From: HGM04593 sp964423665
GTDB taxonomy: Bacteria > Bacteroidota > Bacteroidia > Bacteroidales > Bacteroidaceae
Length of the DNA: 45,012 nucleotides
NCBI GenBank assembly: GCA_964423665.1
Contig: CAYRFX010000010.1
Span: forward strand, 1 to 45,012
Direction: 5' to 3'
Below are positions 1-8,550 of this stretch, in pieces. The stretch's first letter is position 1, and the number at the start of each line of letters is the position of its first letter. The notes below the pieces were generated by a model that worked only from the letters and a program-made list of their open reading frames with translations, ran no database searches and was not told the origin of the DNA. The translations under genes and the position numbers were made by a program.

Positions 1-580
1 CCTGGAAGATAGCAGGACCGATAGAACGGGCAGGATTAACAGAAGTTCCTGTGTAACGAATACACACAAGATGAACGAGAACAAGAGACAAACCAATTGC
101 AAGACCGGCAAAAGCACCGGCACCCTTCTTCTCATCTGTGGTGCCAAGCACCACAAGAACAAAAATAGCAGTAAACACAATCTCGGCAACCAAACCACCC
201 ATCACCGACACACCCGGCTGGCAAGCATTGGCACCCGTGCCAACAATCTCGCTGCCACTTGTAGATGTGCAAAGGAAAAGAACAGCAGCACCGGCAATGG
301 CACCGATAACCTGGAACACCATGTACATACCGGCATCTTTAGCACTCATGCGACCGCTCATCCACACACCAAGAGTAATTGCAGGATTAATGTGGCAGCC
401 ACTCACACCACCAATGGTATAGGCCATGGCAACAACAGCCAAACCAAATGCCAATGCAGTACCCACAACGGTAGAAGCCAACTGGGGATCATTAGAAGTG
501 CAACCAAGGCTCACGGCCGCACCGCAACCCATAAGCACAAGCACCATAGTACCCACCGCTTCAGCTAAATACTTTTTCAT
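1..580 (-). CDS. aqpZ: Aquaporin (AqpZ-like), 3' end cut by window edge
   Basis: This encodes a MIP-family channel that passes water (possibly glycerol) through the inner membrane. Read on the minus strand from the ATG at 580 it starts MKKYLAEAVGTMVLVLMGCG, and about 193 residues are visible. Both signature half-helix motifs are present: GCHINPAITLG (N65-P66-A67) and GTSVNPARSIGPA near residue 185. The histidine-rich TM5 segment just before the second NPA fits AqpZ rather than GlpF. A family member is about 230 residues, so roughly 35 residues lie beyond the window. It is transcribed away from the sigma-factor operon and has its own promoter. The long plus-strand open frames here are antisense shadows. 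Confidence 0.93.
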   Translation of the reverse strand, partial: MKKYLAEAVGTMVLVLMGCGAAVSLGCTSNDPQLASTVVGTALAFGLAVVAMAYTIGGVSGCHINPAITLGVWMSGRMSAKDAGMYMVFQVIGAIAGAAVLFLCTSTSGSEIVGTGANACQPGVSVMGGLVAEIVFTAIFVLVVLGTTDEKKGAGAFAGLAIGLSLVLVHLVCIRYTGTSVNPARSIGPAIFQ

Positions 581-612
581 AAAATGAATAATTAAAGGTT
601 AATAAATTGCCA

Positions 613-620
613 CAAACATA
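613..620 (-). promoter_or_regulatory. -7 box (TATGTTTG) of the aquaporin gene
   Basis: The minus strand reads TATGTTTG, matching the Bacteroidetes -7 consensus TAnnTTTG, about 33 bases before the aquaporin ATG. No convincing -33 TTTG was found at the usual distance. Confidence 0.5.
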
Positions 621-666
621 CTAATAATAGAGGAAAAAGCGAACATCTGTTAATATTTTTTCACTA

Positions 667-756
667 TTAGAATAAATATTTCACAATAGTTTCCCACTCG
701 GGCACCACAGCAGTATCCACAAGTACCGGTAGCAAATCTCCCCAAGAATCAATATC
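667..756 (-). other. Possible decayed C-terminal coding fragment
   Basis: In the 280-base gap between the aquaporin and the sigma factor, the minus strand holds 29 protein-like codons ending in TAA, reading DIDSWGDLLPVLVDTAVVPE and onward. A stop codon lies immediately upstream in the same frame, so it cannot be a normal gene. It may be the tail of a deleted gene, but a short open frame like this can also arise by chance. Confidence 0.2.
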
Positions 757-831
757 TTAGCGCCACGCCAGCACCCTAAATAAATGTTATAAAAAATATG
801 TGTTTATTAGCATCTGTTTTATAAAATTCAC

Positions 832-839
832 TATATTTG
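832..839 (+). promoter_or_regulatory. -7 box (TATATTTG) of the sigma-factor operon
   Basis: TATATTTG exactly matches the Bacteroidetes -7 consensus. It covers a potential TTG start at 837, so transcription would begin after that codon; the ATG at 861 is therefore the likely translation start. No clear -33 TTTG lies 17-23 bases upstream, which would fit a promoter needing an activator or an alternative sigma factor. Confidence 0.55.
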
Positions 840-860
840 CGCAAATACAAAACAAAAACT

Positions 861-1526
861 ATGCCATTGATTTTACATAAATCATATAGAGAGATGAGCG
901 ACAAAGAAATTGTCGATCTCATTATTGCAGGGAACGAAGAGGCGATGCTCTATCTGCTCTACGACAGATACGAGAACGACCTGAAGTTCTATGCATGGAG
1001 ATACTATAACTCGTTGGAATATCTTGAAGATTTAACCAACTATCTGTACATACAAATAAAAGGAAAGAACGGAGATTGGCAACCGCTGAAGTCTTTCCAG
1101 TGGAAAAGCAAATTCAGAACATGGTTTTGCTCGGTTGCCTCACATCTTTTCCTGGAAAAAAGAGAAGAATTGATAGGTTTAGGGGCAAAAGAAGACTCTA
1201 TTGTGGTAAATTGCGGCGACAACCCACTGCCCGAACCCGAGCCCGAACCAACCAATCAAAAGTTGGTGATGCTCATGGAAGCTATCAACAGACTAAAGAA
1301 CGACGATTATCGCTTTATTCTCATTAAAGAGCTTGAAGGATACAATCACAAGGAAATTGCCCAAATGATGGTTGCAAAAAGAAAAGAAGAGAAAAAAGAG
1401 ACCTATTATAACGGCAAGGTTGTTATCCCCGACGCCCACTACGTTGATATGAATAAAGCAAGGGCGTTAAAAGAGGTCAAAGCAATTGTAGAACAGATTA
1501 AAAAAGAGTGGTATGAAAATAAGTGA
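861..1526 (+). CDS. Sigma-70-like (ECF-type) RNA polymerase sigma factor, variant
   Basis: This is probably a sigma factor for the operon it heads. The N-terminal half resembles region 2 of ECF sigma factors (LLYDRYENDLKFYAWRY, then FRTWFCSVASHLFLEKR near residues 45-110). A Pro-Glu linker (PLPEPEPEP) separates it from a region-4-like part beginning AINRLKNDDYRFILIKELEG. The helix-turn-helix start GYNHKEIAQMM is followed by roughly 25 extra, Lys/Glu-rich residues before VDMNKARALKEVK, where the recognition helix would normally follow after about five residues. A TTG at 837 is in frame, but lies inside the -7 box, so I chose the ATG at 861. It overlaps the next gene by 14 bases, as is common for sigma/anti-sigma pairs. 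The family call is good; DNA-binding competence is uncertain. Confidence 0.7.
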   Translation: MPLILHKSYREMSDKEIVDLIIAGNEEAMLYLLYDRYENDLKFYAWRYYNSLEYLEDLTNYLYIQIKGKNGDWQPLKSFQWKSKFRTWFCSVASHLFLEKREELIGLGAKEDSIVVNCGDNPLPEPEPEPTNQKLVMLMEAINRLKNDDYRFILIKELEGYNHKEIAQMMVAKRKEEKKETYYNGKVVIPDAHYVDMNKARALKEVKAIVEQIKKEWYENK

Positions 1527-1860
1527 TGAACTGATTGCCTGTTATGTCGAGGGGAATGTAACCGCAGAAGAGCGCAACTTTGTTAGAAAATATCTATGCG
1601 AGCACCCCGAAGAATATGAACGCATACTATGCTTGATAGACAACGACACGGTCGATTATTTAGGCGAGCGCCTGGAGATCTCCGCTGATTGCCTCCCCGT
1701 GGGCGATATTCCATTCTCGGATATCTCTTACTCGGCTGCTGCATTTGCACCCGCGCAGAACAGGAGATTCACTCCCAAGAACAATTCAAAGCCATCAAAA
1801 GCAAATGAATTGTATGACAGACTAAGCAAAATGAGTGATGAATTAGATGAGATAATTTGA
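1513..1860 (+). CDS. Small soluble anti-sigma-like protein
   Basis: This 115-residue protein overlaps the sigma factor by 14 bases, implying coupled translation. Its N-terminus (MKISDELIACYVEGNVTAEE, then a helix ending in a Cys-Leu motif) resembles the anti-sigma domain that opens many Bacteroidetes anti-sigma factors, which start with DELI..Y.EG..T.EE. It has no membrane segment and no HxxxCxxC zinc motif. The C-terminal half (residues 65-115) is low complexity, ending in a charged helix. If it is an anti-sigma it is cytosolic, and the signal that releases the sigma must reach it through a partner such as the membrane proteins or GTPases downstream. The role is inferred from the N-terminal motif and position only. 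Confidence 0.5.
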   Translation: MKISDELIACYVEGNVTAEERNFVRKYLCEHPEEYERILCLIDNDTVDYLGERLEISADCLPVGDIPFSDISYSAAAFAPAQNRRFTPKNNSKPSKANELYDRLSKMSDELDEII

Positions 1861-1883
1861 TTAATAATTAAAACTTTAACATT

Positions 1884-2486
1884 ATGCATCCGGGGGTTTT
1901 ACGTTATGCTTTGAAAGCATTAGAGCAGGTCACAAAAGATATTATCAGTAGCCAGAAAATAGAGAAGGCAGGAGATACCATCATGGCGTGTTCAGCAATA
2001 GCTGCTGTAGCAGGTGTAGGATCGGGCTGGTTGCCCGGTGCCGGCGCGCTCGTTGCCACAGCCGCATGGGTTGCTTCAATTTGGGGTATGTACATAAAAA
2101 TAAACAACGATTTAGGCATCTCAATCAAAGATAATATATTAAAGTCTTTGGCGTCTGCTATATTAACTAATATTATCGCATCGGCAGGCAGTCTCATTTT
2201 AATGTTATTAGGAGGCATGTTATTGTCTTTTATCCCTTTATTTGGTACCGCAGGAGCTATAGCTATTGATGGTTTTATCGGTTATGTTACCGTATTCACC
2301 TCAGGTGTACTATATATAAAACTATTGACTAAACTTTTTAAGGCAGGAAATGGATTCAACATCTCGGAAAGCGAAGTTAAAAACATAGCCGATGGCATTG
2401 TCAAAGATAACGATGTGTCAGGAATCATAAAGGAGGGAAAACAAGCTTTTAAAGAAGATAAGAAAGCCGGAAAGTTCAAGAAATAA
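1884..2486 (+). CDS. DUF697/YcjF-like membrane protein
   Basis: This 200-residue protein has hydrophobic stretches at about residues 33-70, 85-115 and 118-150. The pattern (Ala/Gly-rich helix with WLPGAGALVATAAWVASIWG, then an IPLFGTAGAIA motif and a final VTVFTSGVLYIKLL helix) resembles the DUF697 domain, which is often joined to or encoded beside TRAFAC GTPases. The C-terminal 45 residues are charged, with Lys-rich amphipathic helices. It lies 23 bases after the anti-sigma-like gene and before an M48 protease. I infer a membrane platform for the GTPases of this operon. A second DUF697-like protein lies at 3370. Confidence 0.6.
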   Translation: MHPGVLRYALKALEQVTKDIISSQKIEKAGDTIMACSAIAAVAGVGSGWLPGAGALVATAAWVASIWGMYIKINNDLGISIKDNILKSLASAILTNIIASAGSLILMLLGGMLLSFIPLFGTAGAIAIDGFIGYVTVFTSGVLYIKLLTKLFKAGNGFNISESEVKNIADGIVKDNDVSGIIKEGKQAFKEDKKAGKFKK

Positions 2487-2545
2487 CATTTCTCCTACTT
2501 GTAATTTAATTGAGCAATATACCAAAAACCAGACGAATAGTTAAT

Positions 2546-3331
2546 ATGCCCTTTTCACAAGGATATGCAAAGCTAATGAATAAGGCAAGGCAGATTATTG
2601 AATCTGTTAAACCCAAGAAGTTTCTTCCCCAAAAAGAAGAAACATCTTTACCATACGCCTATCCCTGCGAAAACTACATAGGCACAATACTCTCTAATGA
2701 GTTGGTGCGCAAAGTACTTAAACTATTTGCCGACAAACACTGCAAGGAACAAATTCAGTACATACAATCGACAGGGCAGCTGGTTACCAAAGAGAGCTAC
2801 CCCCGCCTGCATGAAACACTGCAAAGCTGCTACGATATATTAAACATTAAAGAGGCACCGGAGGTATATATCACCAACCAACTCAAAGGAATAAATGCGC
2901 TGAGCGTGGGCACCGACAAAGCTCCGATTATTCTCATCAGCCGCAAGGCGGTGATAAGCCTGTCGGACGAGGAAATCAGGTTTATGATTGGGCACGAGCT
3001 GGGGCATATTCTCCAAAAGAACTTAATGTGCCACACCATAAAAGGAGTATTGGACAACCTTAAAAGCAAGCACGAGGTGTTAGGTCCCATTGTTGCCGAT
3101 ACTATTGATGTCCCGCTTAACCAATGGCATCAATGCGCTGAATACACCGCCGACAGAGCCGGTTTCCTGTGCTGCAAGGATATTGCTTCTATTGAAGCAA
3201 TATTCAACAAGACAATGGAGGTAAAATCCAAAACCGGGTATAAATCCTATATTGAACTTTACAAGGACCACCCGTTTATTCAATCGAGGATTGATAGAAT
3301 TAAACAATTTGCAGCATCTGTAAATATGTAG
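2546..3331 (+). CDS. M48-family zinc metalloprotease
   Basis: This is a predicted zinc endopeptidase of about 261 residues. The sequence FMIGHELGHIL carries the HExxH catalytic site (near residue 150), and EYTADRAGF about 50 residues later supplies the third zinc ligand, as in the HtpX/Oma1/BepA group. Unlike HtpX it shows no strong transmembrane segments, so it is probably soluble or peripheral. An in-frame TTG at 2510 would add 12 residues (SNIPKTRRIVN...); I prefer the ATG at 2546, though neither start has a clear ribosome binding site. The neighbours are membrane proteins and GTPases, and a second M48 protease closes the operon, so regulated proteolysis at the membrane is a reasonable guess. 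The substrate is unknown. Confidence 0.85.
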   Translation: MPFSQGYAKLMNKARQIIESVKPKKFLPQKEETSLPYAYPCENYIGTILSNELVRKVLKLFADKHCKEQIQYIQSTGQLVTKESYPRLHETLQSCYDILNIKEAPEVYITNQLKGINALSVGTDKAPIILISRKAVISLSDEEIRFMIGHELGHILQKNLMCHTIKGVLDNLKSKHEVLGPIVADTIDVPLNQWHQCAEYTADRAGFLCCKDIASIEAIFNKTMEVKSKTGYKSYIELYKDHPFIQSRIDRIKQFAASVNM

Positions 3332-3369
3332 AAATACAAATATAAAAAACTAACATAATACAAACACAT

Positions 3370-3849
3370 ATGGCAGACAGGATTCCTTCTAGGTACGTTT
3401 CTATCGTAAAGAACTCGTTAATTGCAAGTGCGGCAATTGCTCCCGCCGGTATATTAGGCGGCTTAGACACAATAGCAGTTGGTGCGACATGGGCAGCAAT
3501 GTTTATTGCTATAAGAAACAGAGCAGGCTCTTCATTGGGAGCCGACCCCAAGCGCATATGTGTTGGTGTTGCATCAGGCATTGCGCGATACTATATTGCA
3601 TGCAAGGCTGCAACATTCGCATTTTTCTTAGTACCCGGTGTAGGACCATTCGCAGCTATAGCCGCAGCCATAGGTATCAGTGGTATATGTAACATCTATT
3701 TCACATATAGTTTTGCTGCAACACTTATTGAATTGTTTGAAAGACAAATATATGATGATGAAAAGATTATTGACTTTTTTATTGACCATCTAAAGAAACT
3801 TCCGAACGGTGCTGAAGTAACTGAGATTATTAGAATATACAAATCATAG
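3370..3849 (+). CDS. DUF697-like hydrophobic membrane protein
   Basis: This 159-residue protein has Ala/Gly-rich membrane segments (about residues 15-50, 65-95 and 98-125). It contains FFLVPGVGPFAAIAAAIGI, resembling the second half of the DUF697 fold, as in the protein at 1884. The C-terminus is a charged helix (IYDDEKIIDFFIDHLKKL). It lies 38 bases after the M48 gene, and 104 bases precede the dynamin-like gene. Sequence identity with the 1884 protein is low but the layout is the same. I infer a membrane partner for a GTPase. Confidence 0.5.
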   Translation: MADRIPSRYVSIVKNSLIASAAIAPAGILGGLDTIAVGATWAAMFIAIRNRAGSSLGADPKRICVGVASGIARYYIACKAATFAFFLVPGVGPFAAIAAAIGISGICNIYFTYSFAATLIELFERQIYDDEKIIDFFIDHLKKLPNGAEVTEIIRIYKS

Positions 3850-3953
3850 TGCCAAAATGCATTTCGTCAAGAGCATTTATAAATGGTACTATCTGGCTAC
3901 ATTTTGCCAACAAATTAAAAACACAAGCATAACTATTTAGAAATAGAATAACT

Positions 3954-6326
3954 ATGTTAATCACACAACAGATAGAAGAGATTCTCGACAAGCGTTTAGG
4001 CAGGGGAATTTACGAAGGCAAGGGGCGATTGCAAAAGATTGAGCATCAGATATCGGCGCTCAAGCAGGTGAGAGAGAGGGTTGAGGAACTCGACGCCCTT
4101 GTAACTATCATATCCAAACAGATAGAGAGCAAACAAGGCGCATATTACAATATGCTGGTAAGCGACCCCGAGGCTTTAGCACAATTTGACGAGATTTCTT
4201 GCTCAAATGCAAAAAGCAAGCTCTGCGATGTGCTCGGGAAGCTAAACGACCTAAAGAAGAGGTTTGAGCGCGAGGCCTTGCGCATTGCATTCATAGGTTA
4301 CGAGCGACAAGGAAAGAGCACATTCCTGCAATCTATGACAGGCCTCTCAAACGAGGTTATTCCCGCCTACGATGGAACGAGCTGCACCGGTGCTGTCTCT
4401 ATTATTCACAACTCAGACACGCCATTGCTCGTTGAGATTGAATTTTGCACGGTCGCAGAATTCATCGACAACCTTAAAAGCAAGCTCAAGAGCCTCTTCC
4501 CCGAGCGCAATTTTATAATCAACAGCTTGGAGGACATAAGAACTATCGACGTGAGCGATTACAGTGGCGATGATGCGCTCGAAGTAAAGCGCATGATTGG
4601 CAACAACATCGTTGGTCATCTCGACGACTACAAGGAGTATCTTGGTATGGGGCAGACAAAGTTCCACGACAAAGAGCTTATCATGGAATTTGTGGCACAA
4701 TACAGAGAATATGACGCAATTCCCGCAGGTGACAACCCCGATGACTATGAGAAACGCATAAAAAGCAAAGACGAGAAGGGCAACCCCACAAAGATTGTTT
4801 ACCGCAAGCGTTACTATAAGTATCTTGCCGTGAAATCGGTGAACATCTATTGCCCCTTCCTGCATCAGGATTGTGGCAAGATTGAATTTGTGGACACCAT
4901 AGGACTTGGCGCATCTGTCAATCCCGAAGGAATAGAAAGAGAGATGTTCCGCGTGTTACAAGAGGATTGCGACGCTGCCATAAACGTATTCTGCCCCGCC
5001 CCCACCGGTGGCTCGCTGAATAAATTCCAAAAAGATATATTCAAGAAAATAAATGAGCAACTGGCAAGCCGCGACCCCCGCAAATGGATAGCTTATGCCA
5101 TAAATGGAATTCCCTCGGGCGAAAAGGCAAACATACAGAATATCCCGGATATCTTAACAGAGCTGGGGGAGATGGGAGAAACACTCCCCTTCGGGCTTTA
5201 CAAGGATGTTGATGCTGCCAATCGCGAAGATGTAAACAACAACCTCCTTATCCCTCTCTTGAGATTAATCACAGAGAACCTCGACTCGTTAGACGAGTCC
5301 CTGATGGACAAAGCCAACGAAACCGCTAAAGAGGCCTACAGCGAGTGTCTGTCGCTTGTCAAGGCGGCTAATGCCGTAACCTCGGCAAGTGCCGGGCTCA
5401 ACTCCGACATACTCACACTCTTTGACGAGAAACTCTTCAAGAGCCTGTTAAAATCATTCGGGTATGCTATGAACATGATTGACCAGAAAGGCTATGCAAC
5501 AAGAAGAGAGACCGAGTGTAATGAGCTTGAGGAGGCATACACCAATATCATTCAAGATATAGATCTATATATACCCGACGAAAATGATATTTTGGAGCGT
5601 TTCGAGACCGGCGCATCTGTTACACAGAACCAGCTGTTTGAGGAGTATGCCGAGCAGATGAGAAATAACATTTTCACGGCATTTGAGAACATCAATACAA
5701 GCGTGCTCTATCCCTTGCAGGAGAAGGTGAAAACCGATTTAATATCAATACTCTACAATGATGGTTTGATGAAAAACCTGCCTACATCTCATAAATCGCC
5801 CTCAACAGAATGGCTCCAAGGCATCATAGACAATTATGTAGATGAAGAGACCTACCCATTCCTGAACAAGGCACTCCGATTTATTCTCGACTATCAGATA
5901 AACATTGAGGGATTGGTGGAATACAATGTAACACGCAGCCTTTATATCCTTGACAAAACTCACCAGGAATTTATCCCATTCAGCGGAGGCTTCACCGAGG
6001 ATTTTGAGCAAAAGGCAGCCGATGTGTGGCAGGAATTGTGCAACAGACTCACACCCGTACAGAACAGATTGAAACAGTGGATAAGCTCATTTACACTTAT
6101 TCCAAGCCACTCGTTCTACAGTCGTGTACACAAGTTCCATGTAAAAGTTATGACAGATAACGGCGGCATCGAGGACTTCCGCCGATTCTACCGCAAGAAC
6201 ATGGGGCTTATATGGACAAACGAGATTAACACCGTGAGTAAAACACAAAAAGCATTTGGAGACTGGACAGAACGCACCAAGCGCCTGCAGGAAGTTGTAA
6301 ACAGTGAAAACTTTAATATTAAATAA
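3954..6326 (+). CDS. Dynamin-like large GTPase
   Basis: This 790-residue protein starts with a long coiled-coil region (residues 5-110), then a GTPase domain. The P-loop is GYERQGKS at 115-122, a conserved Thr lies in the switch-I region (DGTSCTGAVS), and the DxxG motif is EFVDTIGLGA near residue 314. A canonical NKxD is not obvious; YAINGI near 380 occupies about the right place. The C-terminal 400 residues are mainly helical, as in dynamin-like proteins that remodel or sense membranes. No membrane segment is evident. It ends two bases before the next gene, so it is cotranscribed with the small GTPases. Bacterial dynamin-like proteins act in membrane repair and phage defence; which applies here cannot be told from sequence. 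Confidence 0.7.
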   Translation: MLITQQIEEILDKRLGRGIYEGKGRLQKIEHQISALKQVRERVEELDALVTIISKQIESKQGAYYNMLVSDPEALAQFDEISCSNAKSKLCDVLGKLNDLKKRFEREALRIAFIGYERQGKSTFLQSMTGLSNEVIPAYDGTSCTGAVSIIHNSDTPLLVEIEFCTVAEFIDNLKSKLKSLFPERNFIINSLEDIRTIDVSDYSGDDALEVKRMIGNNIVGHLDDYKEYLGMGQTKFHDKELIMEFVAQYREYDAIPAGDNPDDYEKRIKSKDEKGNPTKIVYRKRYYKYLAVKSVNIYCPFLHQDCGKIEFVDTIGLGASVNPEGIEREMFRVLQEDCDAAINVFCPAPTGGSLNKFQKDIFKKINEQLASRDPRKWIAYAINGIPSGEKANIQNIPDILTELGEMGETLPFGLYKDVDAANREDVNNNLLIPLLRLITENLDSLDESLMDKANETAKEAYSECLSLVKAANAVTSASAGLNSDILTLFDEKLFKSLLKSFGYAMNMIDQKGYATRRETECNELEEAYTNIIQDIDLYIPDENDILERFETGASVTQNQLFEEYAEQMRNNIFTAFENINTSVLYPLQEKVKTDLISILYNDGLMKNLPTSHKSPSTEWLQGIIDNYVDEETYPFLNKALRFILDYQINIEGLVEYNVTRSLYILDKTHQEFIPFSGGFTEDFEQKAADVWQELCNRLTPVQNRLKQWISSFTLIPSHSFYSRVHKFHVKVMTDNGGIEDFRRFYRKNMGLIWTNEINTVSKTQKAFGDWTERTKRLQEVVNSENFNIK

Positions 6327-6328
6327 CC

Positions 6329-7363
6329 ATGAACTTCATTAATAAAATTAAAGACTCGGTGAGCAAGATAGTTGCCCCCGTACCTACAATAAAAGCAACA
6401 ATGCTGGGCCCCCGCGCCGTGGGTAAAACCTCCATTATGGCATCAATATTCAGCGACTCCCGAAACGAGATAGCCGGAACATCGCTGTTCTTCCGCCCGC
6501 AGGCCTCTTGCGCCGACAGTCTCACCGCCAAGAAACTGCAGCTGATGAAGGTTATACAGGACCGGGTGAACTTCAGCGACAAGCCCAACACCGGTGCCAT
6601 TGAAGCAAGCAACACAATAACATCTTTTGACTTTGAGATGGGATTGAAAGACAGGACAAAATCAATTGACATCAGCATAAAGGATTTTCCCGGCGAGTAC
6701 CTCGACTCAAAGCCGCAGGAGGTGAGCGACTTTATTGCAGAGTCGCACATTGTGATGATTGCCATAGACACACCTTATCTCATGGAGGAAGGCGGAAGAT
6801 ATAACGAAGAAAAAAACGAGGTAAAGCAAGTAGTGTCATTCTTTACGCACCACTCGGAATCACTCAAGAACAAGTTTGTCCTGCTCGTGCCGCTGAAATG
6901 CGAAAAATACTTCCACAACGGCAGCATCGACGACGTTGCAACCGAGGTAAAGAAAGCATACAGCAGTCTTATTGATTTCTGCAAGCAAAACAATATTGCA
7001 TGCGCAACAACCCCCATTCAAACACTCGGCGGGGTGGAGTTTGATATGTTCATAGAGAACACCAACACCTTCAGTTCTCTATCCAAACTGTCATCATACA
7101 AATTCTATGGGCAGAAACCCGAATACAAGCCCATGTATTGCGTTCAGCCGTTATATTACCTATTGACCTACGTTGCAAACTATTACGAGTGGAGCAAGGC
7201 GCAGCCAAAGAATTTCATTGACAGAATAAAAGACTCCATGACCTCTTTCCTGAAAGACGATGACGATTTCTTGCACGAAATAAAAAAATTGTCAATGAAG
7301 GTCCTTGCCGATAAGAATGGTTTTGCGATAATAAACAATAACACTATCTTAAACATCAAATAG
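6329..7363 (+). CDS. Small P-loop GTPase, TRAFAC-like (paralog 1 of 3)
   Basis: This 344-residue protein has the P-loop GPRAVGKTS at residues 27-35, a DxxG motif DFPGE at 119-123, a core strand IVMIAIDTPYLME, and VPLKCEK around residue 190 where NKxD would be expected. The same three signatures recur in the proteins at 7372 and 9416, so these are paralogs. The DxxGE and P(L/I)KCE motifs resemble GTPases found in bacterial conflict operons (the 'double-GTPase' group), but I cannot assign a Pfam family by eye. The C-terminal 90 residues are helical and differ from the other two paralogs. It lacks a tail-anchored partner directly after it, unlike the others. It starts two bases after the dynamin-like gene. 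Confidence 0.75.
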   Translation: MNFINKIKDSVSKIVAPVPTIKATMLGPRAVGKTSIMASIFSDSRNEIAGTSLFFRPQASCADSLTAKKLQLMKVIQDRVNFSDKPNTGAIEASNTITSFDFEMGLKDRTKSIDISIKDFPGEYLDSKPQEVSDFIAESHIVMIAIDTPYLMEEGGRYNEEKNEVKQVVSFFTHHSESLKNKFVLLVPLKCEKYFHNGSIDDVATEVKKAYSSLIDFCKQNNIACATTPIQTLGGVEFDMFIENTNTFSSLSKLSSYKFYGQKPEYKPMYCVQPLYYLLTYVANYYEWSKAQPKNFIDRIKDSMTSFLKDDDDFLHEIKKLSMKVLADKNGFAIINNNTILNIK

Positions 7364-7371
7364 AAGGAACA

Positions 7372-8514
7372 ATGGCTAATCTTAAAGTATTGATGATGGG
7401 AGGACGCCGATGCGGAAAAACAGCGGCATTGGCAAGTCTATTTGATCAAATGATTCATGGAAAGACAAACGAATACCTCACCGTTTGCGACAACACTGTT
7501 CTGCAAGAGAAAGAAGGCGAGAGACAAGAGTCGCTCAACAACAAGCGCCTTGAACTTGAACATTTTATTCTGAGCGGCAAGAACAACACATTCCTGGTAG
7601 ATAAAGGCCCCACACCCAACTTCTGGGACTACAACCTGCAGTTGCAGATTCCCGGGACAAACAAACGAATGGAGATTCAGTTCCGCGACTCTGCCGGGGA
7701 GTTTTTCGATGCAGGAGGCCTGCACCACGAGGAGACAACAAAATTTGTAAAAGAGTGTGATGTCTTTGTGGTTGTAGTAGATACGCCATACCTCATGGCA
7801 GGGAACAAGATTGAGGCAGAGGCTGCCAATATCATTGACTCCATTCACACCTTCCTCATGCAGATAGATAACCAGAATGGCAGAAAAGCGAAACAGGTAA
7901 TCTTTGTCCCCATTAAATGTGAAAAATGGGTGAAAGAGGGAAAGATAGACGAAGTGGTTGCTGCCGTGGAGGAGAAATATTCGGCATCAATAAAGGATTT
8001 GAAGGCATCAAACAAAACAGAAATAAGCATTATCCCCATTGAAACTGCCGGAGATATCATTTTTGCCGAGCTCAGAGCCCCCTACCTCTTGTTCAACACC
8101 TTGACAAACAAAAAGAGCTATTGCTCCAAAATCAGCGACAGGCTTGTGGTGCTGGCAGATGGCAAGAACCACAAACTCACAGCAGATGAGATACTGAATG
8201 AGGACCCGAATGGAGTTTTTGTGGTGGGAAAGGAGAGGACCGATATTGTACGCCCTGCCGCATGGTACAACCTAAGAAACGCACCAAAGGCAATGTACAC
8301 GCCCCATAATTGCGAGCAATTACCGCTACACATAATCAGATTCATGTTCAACAAAAGAAAATCTGAGGCCTGGAGCGGCATCATTGGAGACCTCATCAGC
8401 TTCTTCGGTGGCATATCGGCAAAAGACATGCAAGCTGCATTGGATAATCTTTCCGCAGCCAACCTCATCAAAGACAGTGGCGAGGGCATCAAGATTCTTA
8501 AGAAATGTTTTTAA
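7372..8514 (+). CDS. Small P-loop GTPase, TRAFAC-like (paralog 2 of 3)
   Basis: This 380-residue protein opens directly with the G domain: LKVLMMGGRRCGKT, P-loop at residues 10-17. The DxxG motif is RDSAGEFF at 105-112, the strand VFVVVVDTPYLM follows, and VPIKCEKW (K182) replaces NKxD. After the G domain a C-terminal part contains IVRPAAWYNL, the motif PHNCEQLPLHIIRFM, and a helical end with FFGGISAKDMQAAL. The same C-terminal motifs are found in the protein at 9416 (PHNCEQLAFHILEFM; FGGITLEQMQTAI), so the two are close paralogs. Its partner gene at 8551 encodes a tail-anchored protein, and that pair is repeated downstream. Confidence 0.75.
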   Translation: MANLKVLMMGGRRCGKTAALASLFDQMIHGKTNEYLTVCDNTVLQEKEGERQESLNNKRLELEHFILSGKNNTFLVDKGPTPNFWDYNLQLQIPGTNKRMEIQFRDSAGEFFDAGGLHHEETTKFVKECDVFVVVVDTPYLMAGNKIEAEAANIIDSIHTFLMQIDNQNGRKAKQVIFVPIKCEKWVKEGKIDEVVAAVEEKYSASIKDLKASNKTEISIIPIETAGDIIFAELRAPYLLFNTLTNKKSYCSKISDRLVVLADGKNHKLTADEILNEDPNGVFVVGKERTDIVRPAAWYNLRNAPKAMYTPHNCEQLPLHIIRFMFNKRKSEAWSGIIGDLISFFGGISAKDMQAALDNLSAANLIKDSGEGIKILKKCF

Positions 8515-8550
8515 CCACCCGGTCAATTTCATTATAAAATAGAACAAACC

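Noticed and set aside
71..568. Long open frame on the plus strand at the left edge
   Set aside because: It is antisense to the aquaporin, has Thr/His/Asn-rich low-complexity translation and no family features.
837..860. Eight extra N-terminal residues for the sigma factor from a TTG
   Set aside because: The TTG lies inside the -7 box TATATTTG, so it would not be in the transcript.
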